Positions 1 to 8,538 of a stretch of 64,000 nt of DNA are shown here, piece by piece. Below the pieces are notes generated by a model that saw only the letters and a program-made list of their open reading frames with translations, did no database searches and was not told where the DNA came from. How positions within the stretch are numbered: position 1 is the stretch's first letter; each line of letters opens with the position of its first letter. The stretch spans positions 543,579-607,578 of the forward strand of contig NZ_JAERQM010000003.1 in the NCBI RefSeq assembly GCF_019029495.1, in the 5' to 3' direction. Made by a program: the position numbers and the translations under genes. This DNA comes from Falsiroseomonas oleicola. GTDB lineage: Bacteria; Pseudomonadota; Alphaproteobacteria; Acetobacterales; Acetobacteraceae.

Positions 1-1
1 G

Positions 2-1507
2 GGCCGGCCGGTGAAATGGGCCAGCGACCGCAGCGAGGCTTTTCTCTCGGACACGCATGGCCGCGACAACATCACGCTGGGTGAACTCGCGACGGATGCC
101 GAGGGCAAATTCCTGGCCATGCGCACGCGCAATTATGCGGGCATGGGCGCCTATCTCTCCACCTTCGCACCCTTCATCCCGACCGGCGCCGGCACCAAGG
201 TGCTGGCCAGCGTCTACGGCTTCGAGGCGATCCACGCCCATGTCATCGGCGTGCTGACCAATACCGTGCCCGTGGACGCCTATCGCGGCGCCGGACGGCC
301 GGAGAGCAACTACCTGGTGGAGCGCCTGATCGACGCCGCTGCGCGCGAGATCGGCATCGACCGCATCGAGCTGCGCCGCCGCAACATGGTGAAGCAGGAC
401 GCCATGCCCTGGCTCTCCGCCATGGGCCAGCGCTACGACAGCGGCGATTTTGGCCAGTTGATGGATGCGGCGCTGGCCAAGATCGACTGGGAGGGCTTCC
501 CGGCCCGGCGCGCGGAAGCCGCCCGGCGCGGCAAGCAGCGCGGCATCGGCCTCGCCTATTACCTGGAGGCCACCGGCGGCGCGGCGACGGAGAATGCCAA
601 GGTCGTCTTCGCCGATGACGGCTTTGTCGACCTCTATGTCGGCACGCAATCCACCGGCCAGGGCCACGAAACCGCCTATGCCATGATGACCAGCCACGAG
701 CTGGGCATTCCGATCGACAAGATCCGGGTACGGCAGGGCGATAGCGAGACGCTGCCCTCCGGCGGCGGCACCGGCGGCGCGCGCAGCCTGTATTCCGAGG
801 GCCAGGCGATTCTCGTCACCACCGCCAGCGTGGTGGAGAAGGGCAAGCAGGCGGCGGCCGAGCAGCTTGAGACCTCCGTCGCCGATATCGAATTCTCCGC
901 CACCGGGGGGCGGTTCGAGGTGGCGGGCACCGATCGCGGCGTCGGCATCCTCGACCTCGCCGCGATTCAGCGGAAGCGCGTGGCCTCCGGCGAAAGCGCG
1001 ATCCTGTTGGATGCGATGGAGACGGCGAATATCGACAGCCACACCTTCCCCAATGGCTGCCATGTGGCGGAGGTGGAGGTGGACCCGGAGACGGGCATCG
1101 TCACCGTGCCGCGCTACATCGTGGTGGACGATGTGGGCCATGCGCTGAACCCGCTGATCGTGCGCGGCCAGGTGCATGGCGGCGTGGCCCAGGGCATTGG
1201 CCAGGCGCTGCATGAGCGGACCAGCTACGACAACGGCTCCGGCCAGCTTCTGTCGGCCTCCTTCATGGACTACGCCCTGCCGCGGGCGGAGGACCTGCCG
1301 GATATCGATGTCGACCTGATCGAGGTGACCTGCGAGACCAATCCGCTGGGCGTGAAGGGTGCGGGCGAGGCCGGCGCGGTGGGGTCGCCGCCGGCGGCGA
1401 TGAATGCGCTGGTCGATGCCCTGTCCGGTGCCGGCGTCACGCATATCGACATGCCCGCCACACCCGAAATCGTCTGGAAGGCCTTGTCCGCCGCCAAGGC
1501 CGCCTGA
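2..1507 (+). CDS. Xanthine dehydrogenase/CO dehydrogenase family molybdopterin-binding subunit (5' truncated by window edge)
   Basis: This is the C-terminal two thirds of a large molybdenum-hydroxylase subunit (CoxL/XdhB-like). The reading frame is already open at base 2 and reads GRPVKW, a family motif, so the true start lies before the window. The cofactor-loop motif AYRGAGRPE sits at about 278-304. It matches the form II / xanthine-dehydrogenase-like group and not the AYRCSFR signature of true form I CO dehydrogenase. The conserved glutamate expected at the active site is in GVKGAGEAG near 1367. The substrate is therefore probably a heterocycle or aldehyde and not CO, but this cannot be settled here. 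The medium (FAD) and small (2Fe-2S) subunits are not in view and may lie upstream. A two-hairpin element follows the stop codon. Confidence 0.9.
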   Translation, partial: GRPVKWASDRSEAFLSDTHGRDNITLGELATDAEGKFLAMRTRNYAGMGAYLSTFAPFIPTGAGTKVLASVYGFEAIHAHVIGVLTNTVPVDAYRGAGRPESNYLVERLIDAAAREIGIDRIELRRRNMVKQDAMPWLSAMGQRYDSGDFGQLMDAALAKIDWEGFPARRAEAARRGKQRGIGLAYYLEATGGAATENAKVVFADDGFVDLYVGTQSTGQGHETAYAMMTSHELGIPIDKIRVRQGDSETLPSGGGTGGARSLYSEGQAILVTTASVVEKGKQAAAEQLETSVADIEFSATGGRFEVAGTDRGVGILDLAAIQRKRVASGESAILLDAMETANIDSHTFPNGCHVAEVEVDPETGIVTVPRYIVVDDVGHALNPLIVRGQVHGGVAQGIGQALHERTSYDNGSGQLLSASFMDYALPRAEDLPDIDVDLIEVTCETNPLGVKGAGEAGAVGSPPAAMNALVDALSGAGVTHIDMPATPEIVWKALSAAKAA

Positions 1508-1517
1508 TCCCGGGGTT

Positions 1518-1572
1518 CCAAGGGTCCACTGACCCTTGGTGGGGAGAGTCTGAGAGGGGCAACGCCCCTCTC
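1518..1572 (+). terminator. Two-hairpin intergenic element (half copy), probable terminator of the molybdenum hydroxylase gene
   Basis: There are two perfect hairpins in a row. Stem CCAAGGGTC (1518-1526) has loop CACT and pairs with 1531-1539. Stem GAGAGGGGC (1552-1560) has loop AAC and pairs with 1564-1572; GGTCTTTT follows. The same architecture (a CACT-loop hairpin, then a GGGGC-AGC-GCCCC-type hairpin) is found at 22945-22996 and 28356-28406, so this is one member of a repeated family. Its position ten bases after the stop suggests it ends transcription. Confidence 0.7.
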
Positions 1573-1632
1573 GGTCTTTTCACCGCATTCGCGGCCTCGG
1601 CCTGCCTTGCAGGTCGCAGGTCGGATGTTGGC

Positions 1633-2772
1633 CTACCGCCCCTGCGCCTCCAGCCACGCTGCCAGCGCCCGGTCATCCGCGTTCAGCGGCTGGTTCAGCA
1701 CGCGTTCCGGAAATTCCCAGATCACCAGCCGGGGCGGCGTTTCCCGCCAGGCGGCGCTGCCGAAGAAGTCCTTCGCCGCCCCGGCGAAGCCGCCGCCTGC
1801 CTGGCTGAGATTGCCGACCGGGGCCGACAGCGCCTGTTGCAGCGCTCCGTCGAAATTGGCGTTGCGGGAGAAGGAACTGCCGATCAGCACCACCTCCGCC
1901 ACCGGCAGGTCATCAAGGATGGAGGCTTCCTCTGCCTCCAGCGCCTCCGTCGTTTCGACGAACTGCCGGTCGGCGCGCGGCCGCCAGGTGTCCGAGACAC
2001 GGTCCAGGCTCATCAGCCGCAGCAGGTCACCGATCCAGGGGGTTTCCTCCGCCGCGCGGTCGGTGCGGAAGCGGGCTTCCCGGGTCAGATCCTCGGGCGC
2101 GGCGGCGGCGACGGCCTGGGCGGCGCGGCGGGCGCCTTCCTGGTTCCAATGGGTGTCGGTGCGGTAGAACAGCGCTGCGCCGTCCGGCACCAGCACAGGG
2201 TCCAGGTCGATGACGGCCAGCCCCGTGCCCTCCAGCATCCGGCGGAAGGCCTCGCCCCGCGCGGCGGATTCGGCGGCATAGGGGGCGCCGCAGAGCATCG
2301 GCGCCACGGCCCGCGCCTTGTCCGGCACCGGCACCACCCGCAGCGCGATATCCTGCGCGGCGAGCAGCGCCGCGACGCGGGTCAGCAGCCGCGCGCGTTC
2401 GGCCATGGCGGCCTGGCCCTCAGTGCCCCAGGGGCGCAGTTCCTCCGTCAGGAACAGCCAGTTGTCGCAGCCCGGCGCCACGGTGGGGCCGCCGGAGCCG
2501 AAGACCTTCCAGCGCAGCACGCCGCCGGCGGCGCGTAGCAGCCCATCGGCCGGCAGGTCCTGCGCCATCACCTGGTTCACCGCCGCCGCCGTGCGGCCGC
2601 CGAGGAAGGCCTCCCCGTTCAGGGTAGGCGCCAGGCGCCGCGCCGCCTGCAGTGTCATCATCGCCGAGACCCCCTGCCAGAGGCCCAGCGCCAGGATGGC
2701 GGCCATGGCCGCGCCAAGGGTGGCGGAGGCGGGCCGCAGGCGGGGATCGGTGGAGGGGTCCGTCGGGTTCAT
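1633..2772 (-). CDS. AlgX/AlgJ-like SGNH-fold acetyltransferase, membrane-anchored
   Basis: This 379-residue protein has one N-terminal membrane segment (about residues 20-40), so the rest should be periplasmic. The signature DTHWN is at residues 206-210, and a GSSFS serine motif is near residue 299. These match the Asp-His pair and nucleophile of the AlgX/AlgJ SGNH-like domain, which transfers acetyl groups to exopolysaccharides. The ATG lies ten bases after the stop of the upstream MBOAT gene, and its ribosome site (GAGG) overlaps that stop, so the two are cotranscribed and probably translationally coupled. The family assignment is firm. The polysaccharide that is acetylated is unknown, as no alginate or other polymerase genes are adjacent. 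Confidence 0.85.
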   Translation of the reverse strand: MNPTDPSTDPRLRPASATLGAAMAAILALGLWQGVSAMMTLQAARRLAPTLNGEAFLGGRTAAAVNQVMAQDLPADGLLRAAGGVLRWKVFGSGGPTVAPGCDNWLFLTEELRPWGTEGQAAMAERARLLTRVAALLAAQDIALRVVPVPDKARAVAPMLCGAPYAAESAARGEAFRRMLEGTGLAVIDLDPVLVPDGAALFYRTDTHWNQEGARRAAQAVAAAAPEDLTREARFRTDRAAEETPWIGDLLRLMSLDRVSDTWRPRADRQFVETTEALEAEEASILDDLPVAEVVLIGSSFSRNANFDGALQQALSAPVGNLSQAGGGFAGAAKDFFGSAAWRETPPRLVIWEFPERVLNQPLNADDRALAAWLEAQGR

Positions 2773-2782
2773 CGGCGCCGCC

Positions 2783-4339
2783 TCAGAACTGGAAATACAG
2801 GAAGGGCACGGCGGCGCGGCTGTAGAGCAGCACCATGGCGAGCAGGAAGGCGGCCAGCGGCCAGCCGGCCCAGCACAGCCGCGCCACGGCCCCGCCCAGT
2901 CCGCCCTGGTCGATGCGCGGCAGCGCCCCCCGGCGGCGCAGCGCGGCCAGACCCAGCGGCAGGTAGATGAAGCCGGTGGCGATGACGAAGGTGGCGACGC
3001 GGTCCGGCGTCAGGTGCCAGGCCAGGGCATCGGAAAGGGCAGCGCCCTGCAGGCCCAGCATGCCGGCATAGATGGTCATGGCGCCGGCGAGGTCGGCGGC
3101 CCGGAAGATCACCCAGCCGATCATGACGCAGAGCAGCGTCAGGGCATGGCCCAGCAGCCAGGGCATCGGCCGACGCGCCGCGCGGCGGTCGCCGCCGCTG
3201 CGCCGATCCACCGTATCGGGCAAGGGCTGCGGGAAGACGTCGCGACGATCGTCGGCCCGGCGGTCCGACCGCTCGGCCCGCGCCGCCCCCTGGCCGCGCG
3301 TGCTCCAGGCCCGGTGCAGCGCCAGCAGTCCGCCATGCCAGATGCCCCAGATGAGGAAATTCCAGCTCGCCCCATGCCAGAAGCCGCCGATCGCCATGGT
3401 CAGCAGCAGGTTCACATAGGTTCGCGCCACGCCGCGCCGGTTGCCGCCGAGCGCGATGTAGAGGTAGTCGCGCAGGAAGCTCGACAGCGTCATGTGCCAG
3501 CGCTGCCAGAAGGACTGGATGGAGCCGGCGAGATAGGGGTCGTCGAAGTTGCGCGGAAAGTGGAAGCCGATCATCCGGCCGAGGCCGATGGCCATCAGCG
3601 AATAGCCGGCGAAGTCGAAGAACAGCTGCAGAGTGTAGGTGGTGGCGGCGATCCAGGCATCGGCGGCGGTCGGCGCCGGCAGGGCGAAGGCCGCATCCAC
3701 CACCGGGCTCAGCGTATCCGCCAGCACCACCTTCATGGCGAAGCCGACCATGAACTGCCGCGATCCCGCGCCGAATTGCGCGAGGCTCTGCCGGCGCGAC
3801 CGCAGATCGGCCGAGACATCCGAATAGCGCACGATCGGCCCGGCGATGAGCTGGCTGAACAGCGCCTTGTAGGCGGCATAGTCGACCAGGTTGTGCGTCG
3901 GCTGCACCGTGCCGCGGCGGACATCGATCAGGTAGCTGACCGCCTGCAGCACGTAGAAGGAAAGGCCGACCGGCAGCACGATCTCGGCCCAGCCCATCGG
4001 GGCATGGCCGATCATCCGCATCAGGTCGTTGAAGGTGTCCACGCCGAAATTGGCGTATTTGAAATAGGCCAGCACGCCGATATCGCCAGCGACGCCGAGC
4101 GCGGTCAGCCATCCGGCCCGGCGCGAGCCATGGCCCGCACGCTCGATGGCCAGCGCGATGAAGAAGGTGAAGACCGTGACGCCGACCAGCAGCGCCAGGA
4201 AATCCACCCGCCACCAGGCGTAGAATCCCCAGGAGAAGACGAGGATCAGCGGATTCCGCCAGCTTCCCGGCGCCAGCATATAGGCGGCGAGGAAGACCGG
4301 CAGGAACAGAAAAAGAAACTCGAAAGACGCGAAGATCAT
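2783..4339 (-). CDS. MBOAT family O-acyltransferase (AlgI-like)
   Basis: This 518-residue polytopic membrane protein starts MIFASFEFLFLFLP, the usual opening of the AlgI/DltB branch of the membrane-bound O-acyltransferases. It contains the conserved GGFWHGASWNF block, with the catalytic histidine near residue 320. In this family the protein passes acetyl groups across the inner membrane to an AlgX/AlgJ-type partner, which is the next gene. A good ribosome site (AAGGGG) precedes the ATG. Between about residues 340 and 375 there is a hydrophilic, Arg/Asp-rich insert (RADDRRDVF and similar) in a cytoplasmic loop; its role is unknown. The downstream partner supports polysaccharide acetylation over lipid or teichoic acid modification. 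Confidence 0.9.
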   Translation of the reverse strand: MIFASFEFLFLFLPVFLAAYMLAPGSWRNPLILVFSWGFYAWWRVDFLALLVGVTVFTFFIALAIERAGHGSRRAGWLTALGVAGDIGVLAYFKYANFGVDTFNDLMRMIGHAPMGWAEIVLPVGLSFYVLQAVSYLIDVRRGTVQPTHNLVDYAAYKALFSQLIAGPIVRYSDVSADLRSRRQSLAQFGAGSRQFMVGFAMKVVLADTLSPVVDAAFALPAPTAADAWIAATTYTLQLFFDFAGYSLMAIGLGRMIGFHFPRNFDDPYLAGSIQSFWQRWHMTLSSFLRDYLYIALGGNRRGVARTYVNLLLTMAIGGFWHGASWNFLIWGIWHGGLLALHRAWSTRGQGAARAERSDRRADDRRDVFPQPLPDTVDRRSGGDRRAARRPMPWLLGHALTLLCVMIGWVIFRAADLAGAMTIYAGMLGLQGAALSDALAWHLTPDRVATFVIATGFIYLPLGLAALRRRGALPRIDQGGLGGAVARLCWAGWPLAAFLLAMVLLYSRAAVPFLYFQF

Positions 4340-4432
4340 GCCAGCCCCTTCAGCATGGCCCGGATTAGTGTGGCACGGTCGTCACGCCTTCCCCAGTGGC
4401 GGATCCGTCCTTTTTTGAACTCGGCTTATTTT

Positions 4433-4778
4433 CTAGAGGATGCAGCCGCGCTGGCCGGCCATGGCGCCCAGCCGCAGTCGCAGCGCGTTCAATCTGACAA
4501 AACTCTGGGCGTCGAACTGGTCGTAGGCGACTTGGTCGTCCTCGAAGGTCACTTGCTTCATCGAATACAGGCTGTTGTCCGAGCGCCGGCCGGTGACAAT
4601 GGTGCTGCCCTTGTAGAGCTTGAGCCGGGCGGTGCCCGTCACGCTGGCTTGGCTCTCATCGATCAGCGCCTGCAGCATCCGCCGTTCCAGGCTGAACCAG
4701 AAGGCGTTGTAGATGATCTCCGCATAGCGTGGCATCAGGCTGTCCTTGAGGTGGCAGGCCTCGCGGTCCGGCGTGATG
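4433..4778 (-). pseudogene. Argininosuccinate synthase 3'-end fragment (duplicate of argG C-terminus)
   Basis: The last 111 codons of argG occur here a second time, from DREACHLK to the stop. Compared with the full gene at 7151-8386, 94 of the 111 residues are identical by my manual alignment (about 85%). Homology stops abruptly near 4778, and there is no plausible start: the only in-frame initiator just upstream is a TTG at 4792. The fragment lacks the ATP- and citrulline-binding domains and cannot be a working synthase. Both copies end in TAG, but the sequences beyond the stop codons differ. It sits 37 bases beyond the leucine-rich-repeat gene, so that gene is bracketed by two argG 3' ends, as if something had entered argG and displaced its original tail. 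Confidence 0.85.
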
Positions 4779-4814
4779 CGCGGTGCGGTCAAGGCTGCGG
4801 GGAGCCGCCCTCCG

Positions 4815-6902
4815 CTATGGCTGCGCTGCCTTCATTCGGACAGAAGCGGGGGAAAGGCCGCGCGCGCGCCGTGCCGCGATGAAGGCAGCACGCGCTGCGG
4901 GTCCGACCTGAGTGCCCTCCAGGTTCAGGCGCTGCAGGGCGGTGAGGCTGGCGAGCGGCGTCAGATCGGCGACCTGAGTGTGCTGCAGGTCCATGCTCCG
5001 CAGGGCGGTGAGGCTGGCGAGCGGCGCAAGATCGGCGACCTGGGTGAATGCCAAGTCCAGGTTTAGCAGAGCGGTGAGCCGGGCGAGGGGCGTCAGGTCG
5101 GCGACCTGGGTGAATGACAGGTCCATGCTCCGCAGGGCGGTAAGGCTGGCGAGCGGCGCCAGATCGGCGACCTGGGTACTCCACAGGTTCAGGCTCTGCA
5201 GGGCGGTGAGGCTGGCGAGCGGCGCCAGATCGGCGACCTGGGTGCTCCACAGGTTCAGGCTCTGCAGGGCGGTGAGGCTGGAGAGCGGCGCCAGATCGGC
5301 GACCTTGGTGGTAGACAGGTTCAGGCTCTGCAGGGCGGTGAGGCTGGAGAGCGGCGCCAGATCGGCGACCTGGGTGTGAGACAGTTCCAGGCTCTGCAGG
5401 GCGGTGAGGCTGGAGAGCGGCGCCAGATCGGCGACCTCAGTGCGAGACAGTTCCAGGCTTTGCAGGGCGGTGAGGCTGGCGAGCGGCGTCAGATCGGCGA
5501 CCTTGGTACTCCACAGATTCAGGCTCTGCAGGGCGGTGAGGCTGGAGAGCGGCGCCAGATCGGCGACCTGGGTGCTAGACAGGTTTAGGCTCTGCAGGGC
5601 GGTGAGGCTGTAGAGCGGCGCCAGATCGGCGACCTGGGTGCTATACAGGTCCAGGCTCTGCAGGGCGGTGAGGCTGGAGAGCGGCACCAGATCGGCGACC
5701 CGGGTGCCCCTCAGGTCCAGGCTCTGCAGGGCGCTGAGGTTGGCGAGCGGCGCCAGATCAGCGACCCTGGTACCACTAAGGTCCAGGCTTTGCAGGGCGG
5801 TGAGGCGGGCAAGCGGGGCTAGGTCAACGACGTCCCGACGAGAGCCGAGGCGCGCCTCGGTGATCCGGGGGGCGACCCGGGTCCACGGGCCGTCTGCGCG
5901 CGTAAAGCTCTCGACTGAGAAGGCAGCGGTTGCCTCGATGACAAGGCCACCCTGCCGCAGCTTGTCGTCACTCACGGGCAAGCCAACCCGCGCCAGTTCG
6001 GCGAGGTCCCGGGCATCCAACTCCGGTGGCGACGGGCTCGGTGCAGGCGGGGCAGGCGAGGCCTCCCGCAGGCGCCGCGCTGATTCCTGCAGGGCATCGC
6101 CCAGATCACGCGTCAGCCGCACCGTCGTTCCGACCCATTCGGTCAGGTAGTCCACCAGCCATCGGCCTAGGGGTTCCGCGGCGTTGGCACAGGCGCTCAA
6201 CCCACGGCCGGCGGCCTCGATCAGATCGGGGGTCCGGTGGAAGGCGGCGGAAACGCCTTCGAACCAGCGCGCGACCGTGCTCCGCTGCCGCAGTTGGGAC
6301 CGAGCGGCCAGGGCAAGGTTCTCGCTGTCGCGCAGGCGCCGGCGCAGCAGATCGCCCGGCTCCATCGCGGATACGCCACGCGCGTCGAGTTGCCCCACTC
6401 CCTGGCGCAGGCGGCCCACCACCTGTTCGGTCTGGGCCTCGACACCGGCAAGCCTGGCCGTGGCCGTGGGCACCGCCACATCGTCGGGCTGCAGCGCATC
6501 CTCAACGGCAATACCGGCTTGCGCCCGGTATTCGTCAAGTGCCGTCGTGACGGCAGCCAGCAGCACGTTCACCCGCTGATCGAGCAGCATGCCGCGGGTG
6601 AAGCGGGGCTGCTCGGCATCGTCGGGCGTGGTGGCGGCGCCTTCTCCCTCGATGCCGAAATGCTCTCGCCGGAGCTTCGGCAGAGCGTTGCGGGCCAGTT
6701 CGAGCTGCGGGCGGCAATTCTCCGCCGTGCCTTCCGGCAAGGCGGCCAGCGCCGTGCAGAGATCGTGGAGTGCGGCCTTCGGGAAATCCGGCGGGATGAC
6801 GTTCAGCGTGGCCAGCGTCGCGATCACCCCACGCGCTGCATCCGCGACCTGCAGCAATTCGCGGCCGAGTGGCTCGTCCGGCGGTCCGTAGGAGAGCGGC
6901 AT
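4815..6902 (-). CDS. Leucine-rich repeat protein with helical N-terminal region, unknown function
   Basis: This is a 695-residue protein from the ATG at 6902; an upstream in-frame start at 6992 would add 30 unlikely residues. Residues 1 to about 310 look helical, with no signal peptide or clear membrane segment, and I do not recognise the domain. A proline-rich hinge follows (about 310-325), then a short globular stretch. Fourteen 22-residue leucine-rich repeats run from about residue 361 to 668, with consensus LAPLxxLTALQSLxL and then xxTQVAD. The repeats resemble internalin/SDS22-type units. Their scaffold positions are nearly invariant, while the residues around the strand end vary (SGT, YST, WST, SRT, SHT, AFT, QHT). 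There is no catalytic signature. The gene lies between argG and a stray argG 3' end and has no obvious partner. It may be a cytoplasmic recognition protein, but that is inference. Confidence 0.8.
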   Translation of the reverse strand: MPLSYGPPDEPLGRELLQVADAARGVIATLATLNVIPPDFPKAALHDLCTALAALPEGTAENCRPQLELARNALPKLRREHFGIEGEGAATTPDDAEQPRFTRGMLLDQRVNVLLAAVTTALDEYRAQAGIAVEDALQPDDVAVPTATARLAGVEAQTEQVVGRLRQGVGQLDARGVSAMEPGDLLRRRLRDSENLALAARSQLRQRSTVARWFEGVSAAFHRTPDLIEAAGRGLSACANAAEPLGRWLVDYLTEWVGTTVRLTRDLGDALQESARRLREASPAPPAPSPSPPELDARDLAELARVGLPVSDDKLRQGGLVIEATAAFSVESFTRADGPWTRVAPRITEARLGSRRDVVDLAPLARLTALQSLDLSGTRVADLAPLANLSALQSLDLRGTRVADLVPLSSLTALQSLDLYSTQVADLAPLYSLTALQSLNLSSTQVADLAPLSSLTALQSLNLWSTKVADLTPLASLTALQSLELSRTEVADLAPLSSLTALQSLELSHTQVADLAPLSSLTALQSLNLSTTKVADLAPLSSLTALQSLNLWSTQVADLAPLASLTALQSLNLWSTQVADLAPLASLTALRSMDLSFTQVADLTPLARLTALLNLDLAFTQVADLAPLASLTALRSMDLQHTQVADLTPLASLTALQRLNLEGTQVGPAARAAFIAARRARGLSPASVRMKAAQP
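4899..5822 (-). repeat. Fourteen tandem 66-bp repeats encoding leucine-rich repeats
   Basis: The period is exactly 66 bases (22 codons): for example GGCGCC recurs at 5221 and 5287. By translation I count 14 units in frame. Most of each unit, encoding LTALQS and VADLAPL, is almost unchanged at the DNA level. Variation is concentrated in a roughly 12-base window covering the codons before and within the xxT motif. The array is coding and has no spacers, so it is not a CRISPR. Confidence 0.9.
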
Positions 6903-7094
6903 CGAAGGTTCCGGACGATCCGGCCACGCCGCATGGTGAACCCAGCGGCGCGACCTACGGCTTGCTTGAGGCAGATGCATACACGACGCCACTGGCGCCT
7001 ACCAAGGCGAATGGTCCCGCGCGCAGGCCCCGCGGGGCGATTGAAGCCCCCCACATCCATTCCCAAAGGCGAAGACGTCAGACAAAGGCAGGCT

Positions 7095-7113
7095 CAGGAG
7101 CCTCAGGCTCCTG
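7095..7113 (-). terminator. Near-perfect palindrome downstream of argG, possible terminator
   Basis: CAGGAGCCT (7095-7103) and AGGCTCCTG (7105-7113) form a 9-bp inverted repeat separated by one base, about 40 bases past the argG stop. A run of ten G (7125-7134) lies between the stop and the palindrome. With a one-base spacer it would need to open a few pairs to fold as RNA, and there is no strong T tract, so the terminator role is tentative. The stretch 6903-7094 shows nothing else I can name. Confidence 0.4.
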
Positions 7114-7150
7114 GTAGGGAGTGCGGGGGGGGGGAAGCCTCCTGCGGGCG

Positions 7151-8386
7151 CTACAGCGCCCCGCCGCGCCGGCCGGCCATGGCGCCGAGCCGCAGCCGCA
7201 GCGCGTTCAATTTGATGAAACCCTGGGCGTCGAACTGGTCGTAGGCGCCCTGGTCGTCCTCGAAGGTCACATGCTTCATCGAATACAGGCTGTTGGGCGA
7301 CTGGCGGCCGGTGACGATGGTGTTGCCCTTGTAGAGCTTCAGCCGGACGGTGCCGGTGACGCTGTGCTGGCTTTCGTCGATCAGCGCCTGAAGCATCCGC
7401 CGCTCCGGGCTGAACCAGAAGCCGTTGTAGATGATCTCCGCATAGCGCGGCATCAGGCTTTCCTTGAGGTGCGCGGCCTCGCGGTCCAGCGTGATGGATT
7501 CCATCGCGCGATGCGCCGTGTGCAGGATGGTGCCGCCCGGCGTCTCGTAGCAGCCGCGGGACTTCATGCCGACGAAGCGGTTCTCGACCAGGTCGAGCCG
7601 GCCGATGCCGTTTTCCTTGCCGAGGGCGTTCAGCCGGGTCAGCAGCGTGGCGGGGGACATGCGTTCCCCGTTGATGCCGACGGCATCGCCACGCTCGAAC
7701 TCGACGGTGATTTCGGTCACCTTGTCGGGCGCGTCCATCGGGCTGACGGTGCGCTGCCAGACCATCTCATCCGGCGCGTCCCAGGGCTCCTCGAGGATTT
7801 TGCCCTCGGAGCTGCTGTGCAGAAGGTTCGCATCCACGCTGAACGGCGATTCGCCGCGCTTGTCCTTGGCGATCGGAATCTGGTGCTGCTCGGCGAAGGC
7901 GATCAGCGCGGTGCGGCTGGTCAGCTCCCATTCCCGCCAGGGGGCGATGATCTTGATATCGGGCTTCAGCGCGTAATAGCCGATCTCGAAGCGGACCTGG
8001 TCGTTGCCCTTGCCGGTCGCGCCATGCGCCACGGCATCGGCGCCGACCTGCTCCGCGATCTGGATCTGGCGCTGGGAGATCAGCGGCCGGGCGATCGAGG
8101 TGCCGAGCAGGTAGCAGCCCTCATACAGCGCATTGGCGCGGAACATCGGGAAGACGAAGTCCTTCACGAATTCCTCGCGCAGGTCGTCGATGAAGATGTT
8201 CTCGGGCTTGATGCCGAGCAGCAGGGCCTTGTCGCGCGCCGGGCCCAGCTCCTCCCCCTGGCCGAGGTCGGCGGTGAAGGTCACCACCTCGCACTGATAG
8301 GTGGTCTGCAACCATTTCAGGATCACGCTGGTGTCGAGACCGCCGGAATAGGCGAGCACGACCTTCTTCACGTCCTTGACGCGCAT
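7151..8386 (-). CDS. argG: Argininosuccinate synthase
   Basis: This 411-residue protein joins citrulline and aspartate with ATP to give argininosuccinate, the penultimate step of arginine synthesis, in the cytoplasm. The ATP-pyrophosphatase P-loop motif AYSGGLDTS is at residues 12-20. The length and the C-terminal tetramerisation region ([14 protein letters not shown]) are normal for the family. I chose the ATG at 8386 because it places [16 protein letters not shown] at the usual distance from the start; an open frame upstream to 8527 has no family similarity. The gene stands alone, divergent from the alpha/beta hydrolase. Its last 111 codons are duplicated at 4433-4778 beyond the LRR gene. 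Confidence 0.97.
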   Translation of the reverse strand: MRVKDVKKVVLAYSGGLDTSVILKWLQTTYQCEVVTFTADLGQGEELGPARDKALLLGIKPENIFIDDLREEFVKDFVFPMFRANALYEGCYLLGTSIARPLISQRQIQIAEQVGADAVAHGATGKGNDQVRFEIGYYALKPDIKIIAPWREWELTSRTALIAFAEQHQIPIAKDKRGESPFSVDANLLHSSSEGKILEEPWDAPDEMVWQRTVSPMDAPDKVTEITVEFERGDAVGINGERMSPATLLTRLNALGKENGIGRLDLVENRFVGMKSRGCYETPGGTILHTAHRAMESITLDREAAHLKESLMPRYAEIIYNGFWFSPERRMLQALIDESQHSVTGTVRLKLYKGNTIVTGRQSPNSLYSMKHVTFEDDQGAYDQFDAQGFIKLNALRLRLGAMAGRRGGAL

Positions 8387-8538
8387 CGGAGAACCCCTGG
8401 AATTCGGTCGGACGGAATCGTGAGCAGATCGTCCGGAAAGGGGGCGGAAGATGCCGGTACTGCCGCCCCACGGCAAGGGAGCGCGGCATGATTCTCGCTG
8501 GACAGGGGCATCGACCTTTGGTTCCATGACTTCACGGC

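Noticed and set aside
2..1507. True CO dehydrogenase (form I CoxL)
   Set aside because: The active-site loop reads AYRGAGRPE and not the AYRCSFR form I signature.
2318..4882. An 854-codon plus-strand open frame opposite the AlgI/AlgX-like genes
   Set aside because: Antisense shadow: the opposite strand encodes two proteins with intact catalytic motifs, while this frame has none.
4899..5822. Regular 66-bp array considered as a CRISPR
   Set aside because: There are no unique spacers of constant length; the repeats are in frame and encode leucine-rich repeats.
6903..7150. An integrase, resolvase or transposase fragment near the LRR gene
   Set aside because: No frame on either strand shows recombinase motifs; only the palindrome and a run of ten G are seen.
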